From positions 120,023 through 184,022 of the forward strand of contig NZ_MTSZ01000008.1 of NCBI RefSeq assembly GCF_002118315.1: 64,000 nucleotides of DNA. Direction: 5' to 3'. The position numbers and the translations under genes are program-made. Below the pieces are notes generated by a model, which did no database searches, was not told where the DNA came from, and worked only from the letters and a program-made list of their open reading frames with translations. Source of the DNA: Kiloniella majae. GTDB taxonomy: Bacteria; Pseudomonadota; Alphaproteobacteria; Kiloniellales; Kiloniellaceae. Positions 7,893 through 16,979 of this stretch are shown here, one piece after another (position 1 is the first letter of the stretch; every line of letters starts with the position of its first letter).

Positions 7893-8806
7893 TCTGCCAT
7901 CTCCAGTGCATAGAGATCAGCGGGTTCGATCAGAAGATCAAGGAATAGCTTGCCACAAACCATAACAACGAGAATGCCAAGCAACAGACGTAGCCAGTCA
8001 CCCTGCATCTTGGCGCCGATCCGTGTACCAACCTGTGCTCCGAGTACAGAGCCGACCAGAAGCAAGAGCGCAAGAACAACATCAACGGTCTGATTCTGGG
8101 CTGCCTGTAAAAAAGTAACGTTCGCGGCTACGAAAATGATCTGGAACAGCGACGTCCCAATAACCATCGCTGTCGGCATGCCCAGCATATAGATCATTGC
8201 CGGAACAAGAATAAACCCGCCGCCAACGCCCATAATCGCAGAGAGAACACCAACAAAAAACCCAATTCCAAAGGGCAGAAGAGCCGAAATATAAAGGCGT
8301 GACTTACGGAACCTCATTTTCAACGGCAAACCATGGAACCAGTTGTGTTCGTGAAGTTTTCCGCGGGAAGCCCCCCCCGATTTTCTGCGTCGGAACACGG
8401 CCTTGATGCCTTCGAGCATCATCAATAACCCAATAGTGCCCAGAAAAATCACATAGGAAAGGTTAATAACGAGGTCGATTTGCCCAAGGCTTTTAAGGAA
8501 AGTAAACAGACCAACACCAAGTGTGGACCCGATAAAGCCACCGATCAGAAGTATCCAACCCATCAGAAAATCAACATTTCCCCGTTTCCAATGGGCAAAA
8601 ACACCGGAAACCGAAGACGCGATTACATTGTTTGCTTGTGTTGCAACAGCAACAGCCGGGGGAACACCGACAAATATCAGGATTGGCGTCATTAGAAAGC
8701 CGCCCCCAACACCAAATATCCCCGAAAGCAATCCGACACCGCCTCCCATTGCCAATAAGAGGATTATGTCGACAGATATCTCAGCGATCGGCAGATAGAT
8801 TTGCAT
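7889..8806 (-). CDS. TauE/SafE family sulfite or anion exporter
   Basis: A 305-residue integral membrane protein with about eight predicted helices in two repeats. Each repeat opens with the glycine-rich family motif: GVGLLSGIFGVGGGF near residue 25 and GVLSAIMGVGGGF near residue 195. Family members export sulfite, sulfoacetate or related anions. The longest ORF starts at TTG 8815, but ATG at 8806 is the likelier start; an AAGGG lies about 12 bases upstream. It leads the tauE/TIGR02186/usp operon. The substrate cannot be read from sequence. Confidence 0.86.
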   Translation of the reverse strand: MQIYLPIAEISVDIILLLAMGGGVGLLSGIFGVGGGFLMTPILIFVGVPPAVAVATQANNVIASSVSGVFAHWKRGNVDFLMGWILLIGGFIGSTLGVGLFTFLKSLGQIDLVINLSYVIFLGTIGLLMMLEGIKAVFRRRKSGGASRGKLHEHNWFHGLPLKMRFRKSRLYISALLPFGIGFFVGVLSAIMGVGGGFILVPAMIYMLGMPTAMVIGTSLFQIIFVAANVTFLQAAQNQTVDVVLALLLLVGSVLGAQVGTRIGAKMQGDWLRLLLGILVVMVCGKLFLDLLIEPADLYALEMAE

Positions 8807-9148
8807 TGCCGTCAATCGCCCTTTTCACAGGTTTTCATTTAGCTCTACCCTGTTCTACCGTTTCAGGCAGAAAGTTTTTATTCATAGGCTTTCAAGGGAG
8901 CACCCCTAAAGAAATCTATCCTGCTTCACGAAAAAGGAAAAGGGGTCCATTGAATATTTTCTTTATTTTTCAACTTTTTGCTTAATATTTTTTTAATTTG
9001 ACCAATTATAAAAACACAACGTTTCTTTACTTTTCAAACCTTTCCCAATCAAAAAGGGCATCCGATATTCACCAGATGCCCTTTCGACTATAAATTTGGT
9101 GCCAGTAATTTTTTATACTGGTGCCATATAATTCAGTGTTTTACCTGC
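8807..9148. other. Intergenic region between tauE/SafE gene and trpS
   Basis: About 340 bases without a gene. It holds the trpS terminator at 9053-9084 and must hold the promoter of the tauE operon. The middle (8935-9050) is very A/T-rich. I see no further recognisable element. Confidence 0.6.
9053..9084 (-). terminator. Terminator of trpS
   Basis: AAAGGGCATC (9053-9062) pairs with GATGCCCTTT (9075-9084) around a 12-base loop. On the minus strand it is followed by a run of T. It lies 65 bases after the trpS stop. Confidence 0.87.
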
Positions 9149-10177
9149 TCAAGGACGCAAAAATCCAACAGCGTCAAAAACTTCCTTCATCACAGGTTCT
9201 GCCAATTTAGCGGCCCGATCAGCCCCTTGTTTGAGCACAGAATCAACGTATGATTTATCATCCATCAATCGTTTCATTTCCGACCCCATCGGTCCCAGCT
9301 TGGTAACCGCAACTTCTGTCAGGGATTTTTTGAAGTCAGCAAAGCCCTTACCTTCAAATTCGCCAAGGACATCCGAAAGTTCTTTGTCGTTCAACGCCGC
9401 ATAAATGGACAACAGATTAAAAGCTTCCGGACGCTCTTTGCGGGCATCGTCAAGTAACTTACCATTTTCATCCAAAACCTCCGCACCGGGAATCAAATGC
9501 GGATCGCTGGTTGCCTTCTTGATTTTTTTAGCAACAGTATCAGCATCATCCATCATGGTGATACGGCTGTAATCAGACGGGTCAGACTTACTCATCTTCT
9601 TGCTACCGTCTCGCAAAGACATGATGCGTGTTGCAGCACCAAAAATTAGAGGTTCCGGCACAGGGAAAAGATCAACGTTAAAGTCGTTGTTGAACTTAAT
9701 GGCGATATCTCGTGTTAACTCAAGATGCTGTTTTTGATCTTCACCAACCGGCACGTGGGTTGCTTTGTAGGCAAGAATATCCGCAGCCATCAGGTTCGGG
9801 TATACATAAAGGCCTGTGGATGCTTTCTCCCGATTTTTCCCGGCCTTGTCCTTAAACTGCGTCATCCGGTTCAACCAACCAATCCGGGACACACAGTTAA
9901 AGATCCAGCCAAGCTCGGCGTGGGCAGACACTTGCGACTGATTAAAGATAATGTGCTTTTCAGGATCAACGCCCGCCGCCAGATACGACGCCACGACTTC
10001 ACGAGTATTATCAGTCAACTGCTTAGGATCTTGCCAGACAGTAATGGCATGCATATCAACGACACAGAAAATGCACTCATAGTCGTCCTGCAGGCGCACA
10101 AAGTTGCGAATAGCGCCGAGATAATTGCCAAGATGTAGGTTCCCTGTGGGCTGCACGCCCGAGAAGATACGCTTCAT
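9149..10177 (-). CDS. trpS: Tryptophanyl-tRNA synthetase
   Basis: A class Ic aminoacyl-tRNA synthetase that charges tRNA-Trp. The 342 residues include the HIGH-type signature in [13 protein letters not shown] (residues about 10-22) and the KMSKS loop in [10 protein letters not shown] (about 200). Both are intact and the length is standard. It is flanked by its own terminator downstream and by the glycerol island upstream. In many relatives murJ is its immediate neighbour; here 11 kb intervene. Confidence 0.96.
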   Translation of the reverse strand: MKRIFSGVQPTGNLHLGNYLGAIRNFVRLQDDYECIFCVVDMHAITVWQDPKQLTDNTREVVASYLAAGVDPEKHIIFNQSQVSAHAELGWIFNCVSRIGWLNRMTQFKDKAGKNREKASTGLYVYPNLMAADILAYKATHVPVGEDQKQHLELTRDIAIKFNNDFNVDLFPVPEPLIFGAATRIMSLRDGSKKMSKSDPSDYSRITMMDDADTVAKKIKKATSDPHLIPGAEVLDENGKLLDDARKERPEAFNLLSIYAALNDKELSDVLGEFEGKGFADFKKSLTEVAVTKLGPMGSEMKRLMDDKSYVDSVLKQGADRAAKLAEPVMKEVFDAVGFLRP

Positions 10178-10285
10178 GGGAAAAGATCCATTCCAATAGC
10201 GGTTGTTATAAAGATTTAAGAAAAAGCTTTATCGCCGTTCAAAACCCTGGGGTCAAGAGCTTGAACCAAGAGGTAGGACAAGCAA

Positions 10286-12028
10286 TTACTTGAACAAACC
10301 TTCCGGATCGTAAACCGGCTCTCCGCCAAGAAGCGTTGCCTCTACATTCACAGCCCCGATCTCATCTATCGGTATATCCAGAATATTTCGGTCCAGTACA
10401 ACAAAGTCCGCCAGCTTGCCCGGTTCGATTGATCCTGTTTTATCCTCGTGCTGCAATAGCTTTGCGACATTGAGCGTCATCATTTCGATAACTGTTTCCA
10501 CGCGGTCAAAGGCACCATCCCTTTGGGTGAGTACAGCTTCGATTTTCATCAGGGGTGACAGCTCTTCCGCATCCCAATCACTGCTCAGAACCATCTCAAC
10601 CCCCGCTTCGTAAAGTTTACGGGCTGGCATTAAGCCTTCTGCTCTTTGGCCAATAAACCCGGCAAGATATCGTTTCGTATCCGAATTGGTTGAACTTGGT
10701 GCGAGCTGAAAATCGGTAATAACATTTAACTCTCTAAACCGTGAGACATCTTTTTTATCAACAAGGTAAAGATGTGTTATTCGATGTTGAATATCCGTTG
10801 GCGAGTTTACTTTTTTTGCTTGCGCCACAGCATCGAGAGCAAGTCCGACACCACGATCCCCCGTGGCATGAAAATGAACCTGAAACCCTAGTTGTTTCAG
10901 AGCACTGACATAATCAAACAGTGTCTCTTCCTGAAAATACAAGAAGCCCCTTTGTAAGTCTTTCGGGAGATCAAGACTGGCTTCATAGGGCTGATAAAGT
11001 GCCCCTGTTGCCTGAGATAAAATTCCATCCACATAGATCTTGGCCTGATTAAACCGCAAAAGCTTTTCAGGATCATTACTATAACGCTTCTGAAATTCGG
11101 CTATCTGTTCCTCAAAAGGTAAATCAGGGTAAAGATAAAGCGCATTACTGGCCCGCACCGTTAGCAGGTTTTCCTCTTCAGCTCGTATCCAGGCTTCCTG
11201 ATGCCCCCTTGGCCAGTAACCGCCTGCATCGCTAACAGTTGTAATGCCATTCTCCGCTAACAGATCCAAAGCTTGAAGCAGGCTTTCATACGCAAAATTA
11301 ACATTTCCCTTGGTAGGTGGAAGGGCTGCATTCCTGAGCTTCTGTTGCGCATTTTCAAAAACAACACCCGTCAAGCGACCAGAAACAGGATCCCGGTCAA
11401 TCAATCCCCCCGGTGGATTTTCCCCCGGAGTCTCTTGAAAATCCAAATATCCCACGGCTTGCATCGCCTTGGTATTAGCCCATGCACCATGCCCAAGATT
11501 ATCAAGGATAACAGCTGGTCGATCAGGAATTAATCGATCCAGAAACGCCATAGGAGATTCTACAGTTCCCAGTAAAGCAGGCATAGAAACACCAGCCCCT
11601 ATAAACCATGACACATCCCTTTGATCATCAAGGCAATAAGCAATTTCCTGACGATAAACCTCTTCCGCTCCTTCAGCAGATAGAAAACAAACTGTTTCAT
11701 TGATACCAGCTTCCAGGGCATGTAAATGAGGATCCTGAAACCCTGGCAGAAGCATCCGCCCGCCTAGATCGATAACTTCAGTACCAGCCTGCAACATATC
11801 AAAAAGCTGCTTTTCCGTGCCCACAGCAGCAATAACGCCATCTTCGACCAAAACGGCTTCGGCCCACGGCATTTTTTTATCAACAGTATAAATTTGCGCG
11901 TTTAGAATAAGATAGTCATCAGACGATGCATGGCTTTGCGCTAAAAAAGCGCTGATCAGACCCACACTGAAGCCAACAGTTTTAACTGTTGGGATCATTC
12001 TTGATAGCATTGTTTTTATTTGTTTCAT
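10286..12028 (-). CDS. Exported metal-dependent amidohydrolase (amidohydrolase_3, YtcJ-like)
   Basis: A 580-residue protein with an N-terminal signal peptide (residues about 12-34, ending in SHAS), so it probably works in the periplasm. The mature part is a full amidohydrolase_3 domain: the metal HxH in LPGFQDPHLHALE, VHFHATGDRGV in the barrel, and SSDWDAEELSPL near the end. The C-terminus returns to the beta-sandwich with GSIEPGKLADFVVLDRN. Natural substrates of this subfamily are mostly unknown. ATG at 12028 was chosen over TTG at 12052; GGAGG lies 13 bases upstream. It sits between trpS and the glp operon terminator and is not obviously part of either. Confidence 0.85.
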   Translation of the reverse strand: MKQIKTMLSRMIPTVKTVGFSVGLISAFLAQSHASSDDYLILNAQIYTVDKKMPWAEAVLVEDGVIAAVGTEKQLFDMLQAGTEVIDLGGRMLLPGFQDPHLHALEAGINETVCFLSAEGAEEVYRQEIAYCLDDQRDVSWFIGAGVSMPALLGTVESPMAFLDRLIPDRPAVILDNLGHGAWANTKAMQAVGYLDFQETPGENPPGGLIDRDPVSGRLTGVVFENAQQKLRNAALPPTKGNVNFAYESLLQALDLLAENGITTVSDAGGYWPRGHQEAWIRAEEENLLTVRASNALYLYPDLPFEEQIAEFQKRYSNDPEKLLRFNQAKIYVDGILSQATGALYQPYEASLDLPKDLQRGFLYFQEETLFDYVSALKQLGFQVHFHATGDRGVGLALDAVAQAKKVNSPTDIQHRITHLYLVDKKDVSRFRELNVITDFQLAPSSTNSDTKRYLAGFIGQRAEGLMPARKLYEAGVEMVLSSDWDAEELSPLMKIEAVLTQRDGAFDRVETVIEMMTLNVAKLLQHEDKTGSIEPGKLADFVVLDRNILDIPIDEIGAVNVEATLLGGEPVYDPEGLFK

Positions 12029-12099
12029 CAGCTTATTAACGCCTCCGATCAAAGCTTGGTAGACTATTACTGCAAACCAAACATACCATCAAAAAAGAA

Positions 12100-12127
12100 A
12101 GGGCCGGAGGAATAATCCTCCGGCCCT
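12100..12127 (-). terminator. Terminator of the glycerol uptake operon
   Basis: AGGGCCGGAGG (12100-12110) pairs perfectly with CCTCCGGCCCT (12117-12127) around a 6-base loop. On the minus strand it is followed by TTTCTTTTTT. It lies 25 bases after the glpV stop. Confidence 0.93.
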
Positions 12128-12151
12128 TCTATTCGCAAGGAAATGCGTTAA

Positions 12152-13861
12152 TTAGTTCCAGCTTTTAACAAGCTCGTCATAATCAACGGTTTCACCCTGT
12201 GGTTTCTCATTAGCCAATTTGGCTTTTGGAGAACCAGGCTGATTCAGCCAGTAGCTGGCTTCTTTTTCTTCGTTCAGCTTAGGTCCGCACTCACCCTGTA
12301 CGCCTGCGCGTTCCAGACGACCAAGAACTTTATCCTGAGCTGCAGCAAGTGAATCCATCGCTTCCTGAGGTGTTTTTGCACCAGAGCTGGCATCACCAAT
12401 GTTCTGCCACCATAGCTGTGCAAGTTTTGGATAATCAGGAACATTGATGCCTGTTGGCGTCCACTGAAGACGTGCAGGTGAACGATAGAATTCAATCAAA
12501 CCACCAAGTTTCGGTGCACGCTCTGTAAAGGATTCATGCTGGATGTCACTTTCACGAACGAAAGTTAGACCAACGTGACTTTTCTTCAGAGAAACAGTTT
12601 TGGCAACAGTGAACTGTGCGTAGAGCCATGCAGCTTTACGACGATCAACTGGAGTGGACTTCATAAGTGTCCAGGAACCAGCATCCTGATAACCAAGTTT
12701 CTGACCTTCTTCCCAGTAAGGACCATGCGGGGAAGGTGCCATACGCCATTTTGGTGACCCGTCTTCGTTCACAACTGGAAGACCTTCTTTCACCATGTCA
12801 GCTGTAAAGGCGGTGTACCAGAAGATCTGCTGAGCAACAGAACCCTGTGCAGGAACTGGACCAGCTTCACCAAAGGTCATACCTGGTGCTGATGGTGGAG
12901 CGTAAGCTTTGAGCCAATCAACATATTTGGATACGGAATAAACAGCAGCCGGGCCGTTTGTCGCGCCACCACGTGCAACGGAAGAGCCAACCGGGCTGCA
13001 ACCTTCCATACGGATGCCCCATTCATCAACAGGAATACCGTTTGGAATGTTTTTGTCGCCAGCACCAGCCATGGACAACCATGCATCGGTGAAACGCCAG
13101 CCAAGTGATGGATCTTTTTTACCGTAATCCATGTGACCATATACAGGCTTACCGTCGATTTCTTTCACGTCATTTGTAAAGAAGTCAGCGATATCTTCGT
13201 AGGCAGACCAGTTAACCGGCACACCAAGATCATAACCGTATTTTGCTTTAAATTTAGCTTTAAGATCCGGATCAGAGAACCAGTCATAACGGAACCAGTA
13301 AAGGTTCGCGAACTGTTGGTCAGGAAGCTGATAAAGCTTGCCATCTGGGCCAGTGGTGAACGACGTACCAATGAAATCACCAAGATCAAGATCCGGGTTA
13401 CTTACTTCAGCACCTTCGCCAGCAATCCAATCAGAAAGCGGTACAACCTGTTGGTAACGATAGTGCGTACCAATTAGATCTGAATCGTTGATGTAGGCAT
13501 CATAGATGTTTTTGCCTGACTGCATCTGTGTCTGCAGCTTTTCAACAACATCACCTTCACCGATCAGGTCATGATTAACCTTGATGCCTGTGATTTCATA
13601 GAAAGCTTTGGCAAGAGTTTTTGATTCGTACTCGTGCGTTGTAATGGTTTCGGAAACTACATTGATTTCCATGCCTTTGAAAGGCTCAGCAGCTTTTGCA
13701 AACCACTCCATTTCTTTCATTTGATCAGCTTTGGACAAAGTCGAAGGCTGAAATTCATTTTCTACCCAGTTCTTAGCAGCAGCTGTATCCGCATGAGCTG
13801 CGCCAGCTGAGAGAACCAAAGCGACGGCTGTAAGAGCGCCGCCAATATAACGGGACTTCAT
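12152..13861 (-). CDS. glpV: Glycerol ABC transporter substrate-binding protein GlpV
   Basis: The periplasmic receptor of the GlpSTPQUV glycerol importer. The 569 residues start with a cleavable signal peptide (MKSRYIGGAL to AGAAHAD, cut near residue 25). The mature protein is a family 1 extracellular binding protein, longer than the usual 400-450 residues of sugar receptors, in line with GlpV of rhizobia. ATG at 13861 has GGGAG 8 bases upstream; an earlier in-frame start at 13885 would put a charged extension before the signal peptide. It is the last gene of the operon glpDSTPQUV and is followed by a strong terminator. Confidence 0.9.
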   Translation of the reverse strand: MKSRYIGGALTAVALVLSAGAAHADTAAAKNWVENEFQPSTLSKADQMKEMEWFAKAAEPFKGMEINVVSETITTHEYESKTLAKAFYEITGIKVNHDLIGEGDVVEKLQTQMQSGKNIYDAYINDSDLIGTHYRYQQVVPLSDWIAGEGAEVSNPDLDLGDFIGTSFTTGPDGKLYQLPDQQFANLYWFRYDWFSDPDLKAKFKAKYGYDLGVPVNWSAYEDIADFFTNDVKEIDGKPVYGHMDYGKKDPSLGWRFTDAWLSMAGAGDKNIPNGIPVDEWGIRMEGCSPVGSSVARGGATNGPAAVYSVSKYVDWLKAYAPPSAPGMTFGEAGPVPAQGSVAQQIFWYTAFTADMVKEGLPVVNEDGSPKWRMAPSPHGPYWEEGQKLGYQDAGSWTLMKSTPVDRRKAAWLYAQFTVAKTVSLKKSHVGLTFVRESDIQHESFTERAPKLGGLIEFYRSPARLQWTPTGINVPDYPKLAQLWWQNIGDASSGAKTPQEAMDSLAAAQDKVLGRLERAGVQGECGPKLNEEKEASYWLNQPGSPKAKLANEKPQGETVDYDELVKSWN

Positions 13862-13932
13862 TATTATATCTCCCTGTTGCTTCATTCAGTAAACGAGTTT
13901 GCCTCGTCACCCCACATTTGCCCTCTAGGTGT

Positions 13933-14211
13933 TTACACCCATCTAAAAACGATGAATGCATAGACAGCGCTTACGACGAGGGCTCCCCACAATTGGATAT
14001 CTGACATCAGAAGCCAACCGAGGTGAATAAAAGCACTGCCCAGTAGTGTGATAAACAATCGATCTCCACGTGTGGTTGGAATATTGAGGATTCCAACCTT
14101 TTCCCTTTCTGGAAATTTGATTGCCAATATCGTCATCACAACAAGCGTTGTTGCAATGATGATAAAGAAAGTAGCCGTTGGCCAAGTCCAGGCCATCCAG
14201 TTCAATTCCAT
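13933..14211 (-). CDS. glpU: Small membrane subunit GlpU (DUF2160)
   Basis: A 92-residue DUF2160 protein with about three membrane segments (residues about 10-31, 50-70, 74-90) joined by a charged loop (KFPEREKVGILN). In Rhizobium leguminosarum the gene in this position of the glycerol operon is glpU. Its task in the transporter is not established. It lies 15 bases after glpQ on the same strand, and 71 bases before glpV. Confidence 0.88.
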   Translation of the reverse strand: MELNWMAWTWPTATFFIIIATTLVVMTILAIKFPEREKVGILNIPTTRGDRLFITLLGSAFIHLGWLLMSDIQLWGALVVSAVYAFIVFRWV

Positions 14212-14226
14212 GATACGGACTCCCTC

Positions 14227-15024
14227 TTAAACCCGGCCCAGGGCAAAGCCCTTGGCGATGTAGTTACGAACAAAATAGATCACCAGAATTCCTGGTATAA
14301 TCGTCAATATCCCAGCCGCTGCCAGCACACCCCAATCAAGACCTGACGCAGATACGGTACGTGTCATGGTCGCGGAGATTGACTTGGCATCAACAGAGGT
14401 CAGCGTTCTGGCCAACAACAATTCCACCCATGAGAACATGAAGCAGAAGAATGCAGCCACGCCGATACCCGAAGAAATCATCGGTGTGAAAATACGGGTA
14501 AAGAACCGCGGGAAAGAATAACCATCGATATAAGCGGTTTCATCAATCTCACGCGGCACACCGGACATAAATCCTTCGAGGATCCAGACAGCCAACGGAA
14601 TGTTAAACAGACAATGCGCCAAAGCCACCGCAATATGCGTATCGAACAGCCCAACTGCCGAATAAAGTTGGAAGAACGGCAAGGCAAAAACCGCTGGTGG
14701 CGCCATTCTGTTGGTCAAAAGCCAGAAGAACAGATGCTTGTCGCCCATAAAGTTATAGCGCGAGAAAGCATAAGCCGCAGGCAAAGCAACCAACAGAGTG
14801 ATAATTGTGTTCAACACCACATAGATTGTTGAATTTATATAGCCGTTGTACCAGCTAGGATCTGTAAAGATCACCATATAGTTGGCAAAGGTCAGATCCT
14901 GTGGCCAAAGACTAAAGGTACTGAGAATTTCCTCATTCGTTTTCAAGGACATGTTCAGCAACCAATAGATCGGCAGCAACAGGAAAACGATGTAGAGAAT
15001 AGTGACGAGAGCTTTCGTTTTCAT
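14227..15024 (-). CDS. glpQ: Glycerol ABC transporter permease GlpQ
   Basis: A 265-residue MalG-type inner-membrane permease with six predicted helices. The cytoplasmic EAA loop that docks on an ATPase reads EIDETAYIDGYSFPRFFTRI. It starts 3 bases after the glpP stop. GlpP and GlpQ should form the heterodimeric membrane channel. The symbol follows the rhizobial glycerol operon and must not be confused with the enterobacterial glycerophosphodiesterase also called GlpQ. Confidence 0.9.
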   Translation of the reverse strand: MKTKALVTILYIVFLLLPIYWLLNMSLKTNEEILSTFSLWPQDLTFANYMVIFTDPSWYNGYINSTIYVVLNTIITLLVALPAAYAFSRYNFMGDKHLFFWLLTNRMAPPAVFALPFFQLYSAVGLFDTHIAVALAHCLFNIPLAVWILEGFMSGVPREIDETAYIDGYSFPRFFTRIFTPMISSGIGVAAFFCFMFSWVELLLARTLTSVDAKSISATMTRTVSASGLDWGVLAAAGILTIIPGILVIYFVRNYIAKGFALGRV

Positions 15025-15027
15025 GAC

Positions 15028-15897
15028 TTAAGACTCCGCTCTGTCTAAATAGCTCATAACTGTGAAAAATACCCAGCTGAAGAGCAGAATGATTAAGAAA
15101 TAGACCAGTGACATTGCCGCGGCAGGTCCCAGGTCAAACTGGCCAATCGCCATTTGAACCAAATCGATTGAAAGGAAGGTTGTCGCGTTACCCGGTCCAC
15201 CACCAGTCACAACGAATGGCTCAGTGTAGATCATGAAGCTGTCCATAAAACGTAATAGAACAGCAATCAGAAGTACGCGGTTCATTTTTGGCAATTGGAT
15301 AAAACGGAATGTTGCCCATTTACTGGCACCGTCGATTCTGGCTGCCTGATAGTAAGCATCGGGAATAGACTGCAAACCAGCATAACAAAGCAGCACCACA
15401 AGTGACGTCCAATGCCAGACATCCATGACGATCAAGGTTACCCAGGCATCAAGTGCGTTTTGTGTATAGTTGTATTCAATACCCAATCCATCCAGCGTCG
15501 CGCCGAGAAGGCCAATATCAATACGACCGAAAATCTGCCAGATCGTGCCCACCACATTCCAGGGAATAAGGAGTGGAAGCGCCATAAGGATCAAACAGAA
15601 TGGAACCCACAGGCCTTTTTTCGGCATCGCCAACGCAATGGCAATACCAAGCGGAATTTCGATAGAAAGGATAATAAAGGAGAACAGGAACTGACGCCCT
15701 AGCGCCCCGTGGAAACGATCAGAACGAAGAACTTCCTGGAACCATTCGATACCAGCCCAGTAAAATTCATTATTACCAAAGGTATCCTGAAAGGCATAGT
15801 TCACCACCGTCATCAAAGGAATAACTGCAGAAAACGCCACGATTAAAACAACGGGAAGAACAAGCCACCAAGCGCGGTTATCGGACCATTTATTCAT
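15028..15897 (-). CDS. glpP: Glycerol ABC transporter permease GlpP
   Basis: A 289-residue MalF-type permease with six predicted membrane helices. Its EAA loop reads DAYYQAARIDGASKWATFRF. ATG at 15897 lies 2 bases after the glpT stop (TGA-TC-ATG), so it is translationally coupled. The TTG at 15903 would overlap glpT and is less likely. It partners GlpQ. Confidence 0.9.
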   Translation of the reverse strand: MNKWSDNRAWWLVLPVVLIVAFSAVIPLMTVVNYAFQDTFGNNEFYWAGIEWFQEVLRSDRFHGALGRQFLFSFIILSIEIPLGIAIALAMPKKGLWVPFCLILMALPLLIPWNVVGTIWQIFGRIDIGLLGATLDGLGIEYNYTQNALDAWVTLIVMDVWHWTSLVVLLCYAGLQSIPDAYYQAARIDGASKWATFRFIQLPKMNRVLLIAVLLRFMDSFMIYTEPFVVTGGGPGNATTFLSIDLVQMAIGQFDLGPAAAMSLVYFLIILLFSWVFFTVMSYLDRAES

Positions 15898-15899
15898 GA

Positions 15900-16979
15900 T
15901 CAAGCCTCCTCTACCAAATGACTGTTGGCATAAAGATTCACATGCGTTGGATCGACAACCAGACGCGCCCCATCTGCAGGGACTTCATCTTCTTCGTTGA
16001 CCATAACTTTAAACTCGTGATCTTCAAGACGAACGCTCGCGACCTTAAAGCGACCAAGATCTTCTACCTTTTGAATAGAAACAGTTGGTCCGGTTCCTTC
16101 ACGCGTTAGCGACAGGAATTCAGGACGAATGCCAACTTCCAATGAAGCACCCGCAGGAATATTACTCAGGCCCTGTTCCATGGCAAAAGCATGGCCAGCG
16201 ACCATTGCCTGCTTGCCATCAATATGGCATGGCACCACGTTCATGCCTGGCGAACCAATGAAGTAACCCACAAAGGTATGTTTTGGACGCTCAAACAGTT
16301 CTTCCGGCGTTCCCATCTGAACAACAGCACCATCGTACATAACAACCACTTTGTCAGCGAAAGTCAGAGCTTCCGTCTGGTCATGTGTTACGTACACCAT
16401 CGTGTAGTTAAAGCGTTTATGCAGATGTTTAAGCTGAGAGCGTAATTGCCATTTCAAATGGGGATCAATAACGGTCAAGGGCTCATCAAACAGAATAGCT
16501 GATACGTCAGCACGCACCAGACCACGCCCCAAAGAGATCTTTTGCTTGGCATCTGCCGTAAGACCGCTGGCTTTATGTTTTAGAGTATCGCTCATTTCCA
16601 GAAGTTCAGCGATTTCACGAACGCGTCCGTCAATTTCACTGGCTCCAACACCGCGATTGCGAAGCGGGAAAGCCAGATTGTCATAGACAGTCATTGTGTC
16701 GTAGACCACAGGAAACTGGAAAACCTGTGCAATATTGCGGTCTTCAGTCGCCTTATTGGTGACAGCCTCTCCATCGAAAAGAATTTCACCGTGTGTCGGC
16801 TTCAACAAACCAGAAATAATATTCAGAAGTGTTGTTTTACCACAGCCAGATGGACCAAGCAGCGCATAGGCCCCGCCATCTTCCCACACATGATTAAGCT
16901 CTTTAAGGGCGAAATCCTGCGGCTCCTGGATGTGCGGCATATAAGAATGCGCCAGACCATTGAGTTCAATTTTCGCCAT
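15900..16979 (-). CDS. glpT: Glycerol ABC transporter ATP-binding protein GlpT, degenerate signature motif
   Basis: A 359-residue MalK-type ATPase with a C-terminal TOBE regulatory domain (from about 240). Walker A is GPSGCGKT (42-49), the Q-loop Gln is at 88, Walker B is AILFDE (161-166) and the switch histidine is present in YVTHDQ (H199). The signature, normally LSGGQ, reads LTADA (140-144), and the usual QQQR after it reads KQKI. So the protein can supply Walker and switch residues but not a proper signature. GlpS has the opposite pattern, so the pair should form one working and one dead site. Its ATG overlaps the glpS stop by one base (TAATG). Confidence 0.9.
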   Translation of the reverse strand: MAKIELNGLAHSYMPHIQEPQDFALKELNHVWEDGGAYALLGPSGCGKTTLLNIISGLLKPTHGEILFDGEAVTNKATEDRNIAQVFQFPVVYDTMTVYDNLAFPLRNRGVGASEIDGRVREIAELLEMSDTLKHKASGLTADAKQKISLGRGLVRADVSAILFDEPLTVIDPHLKWQLRSQLKHLHKRFNYTMVYVTHDQTEALTFADKVVVMYDGAVVQMGTPEELFERPKHTFVGYFIGSPGMNVVPCHIDGKQAMVAGHAFAMEQGLSNIPAGASLEVGIRPEFLSLTREGTGPTVSIQKVEDLGRFKVASVRLEDHEFKVMVNEEDEVPADGARLVVDPTHVNLYANSHLVEEA

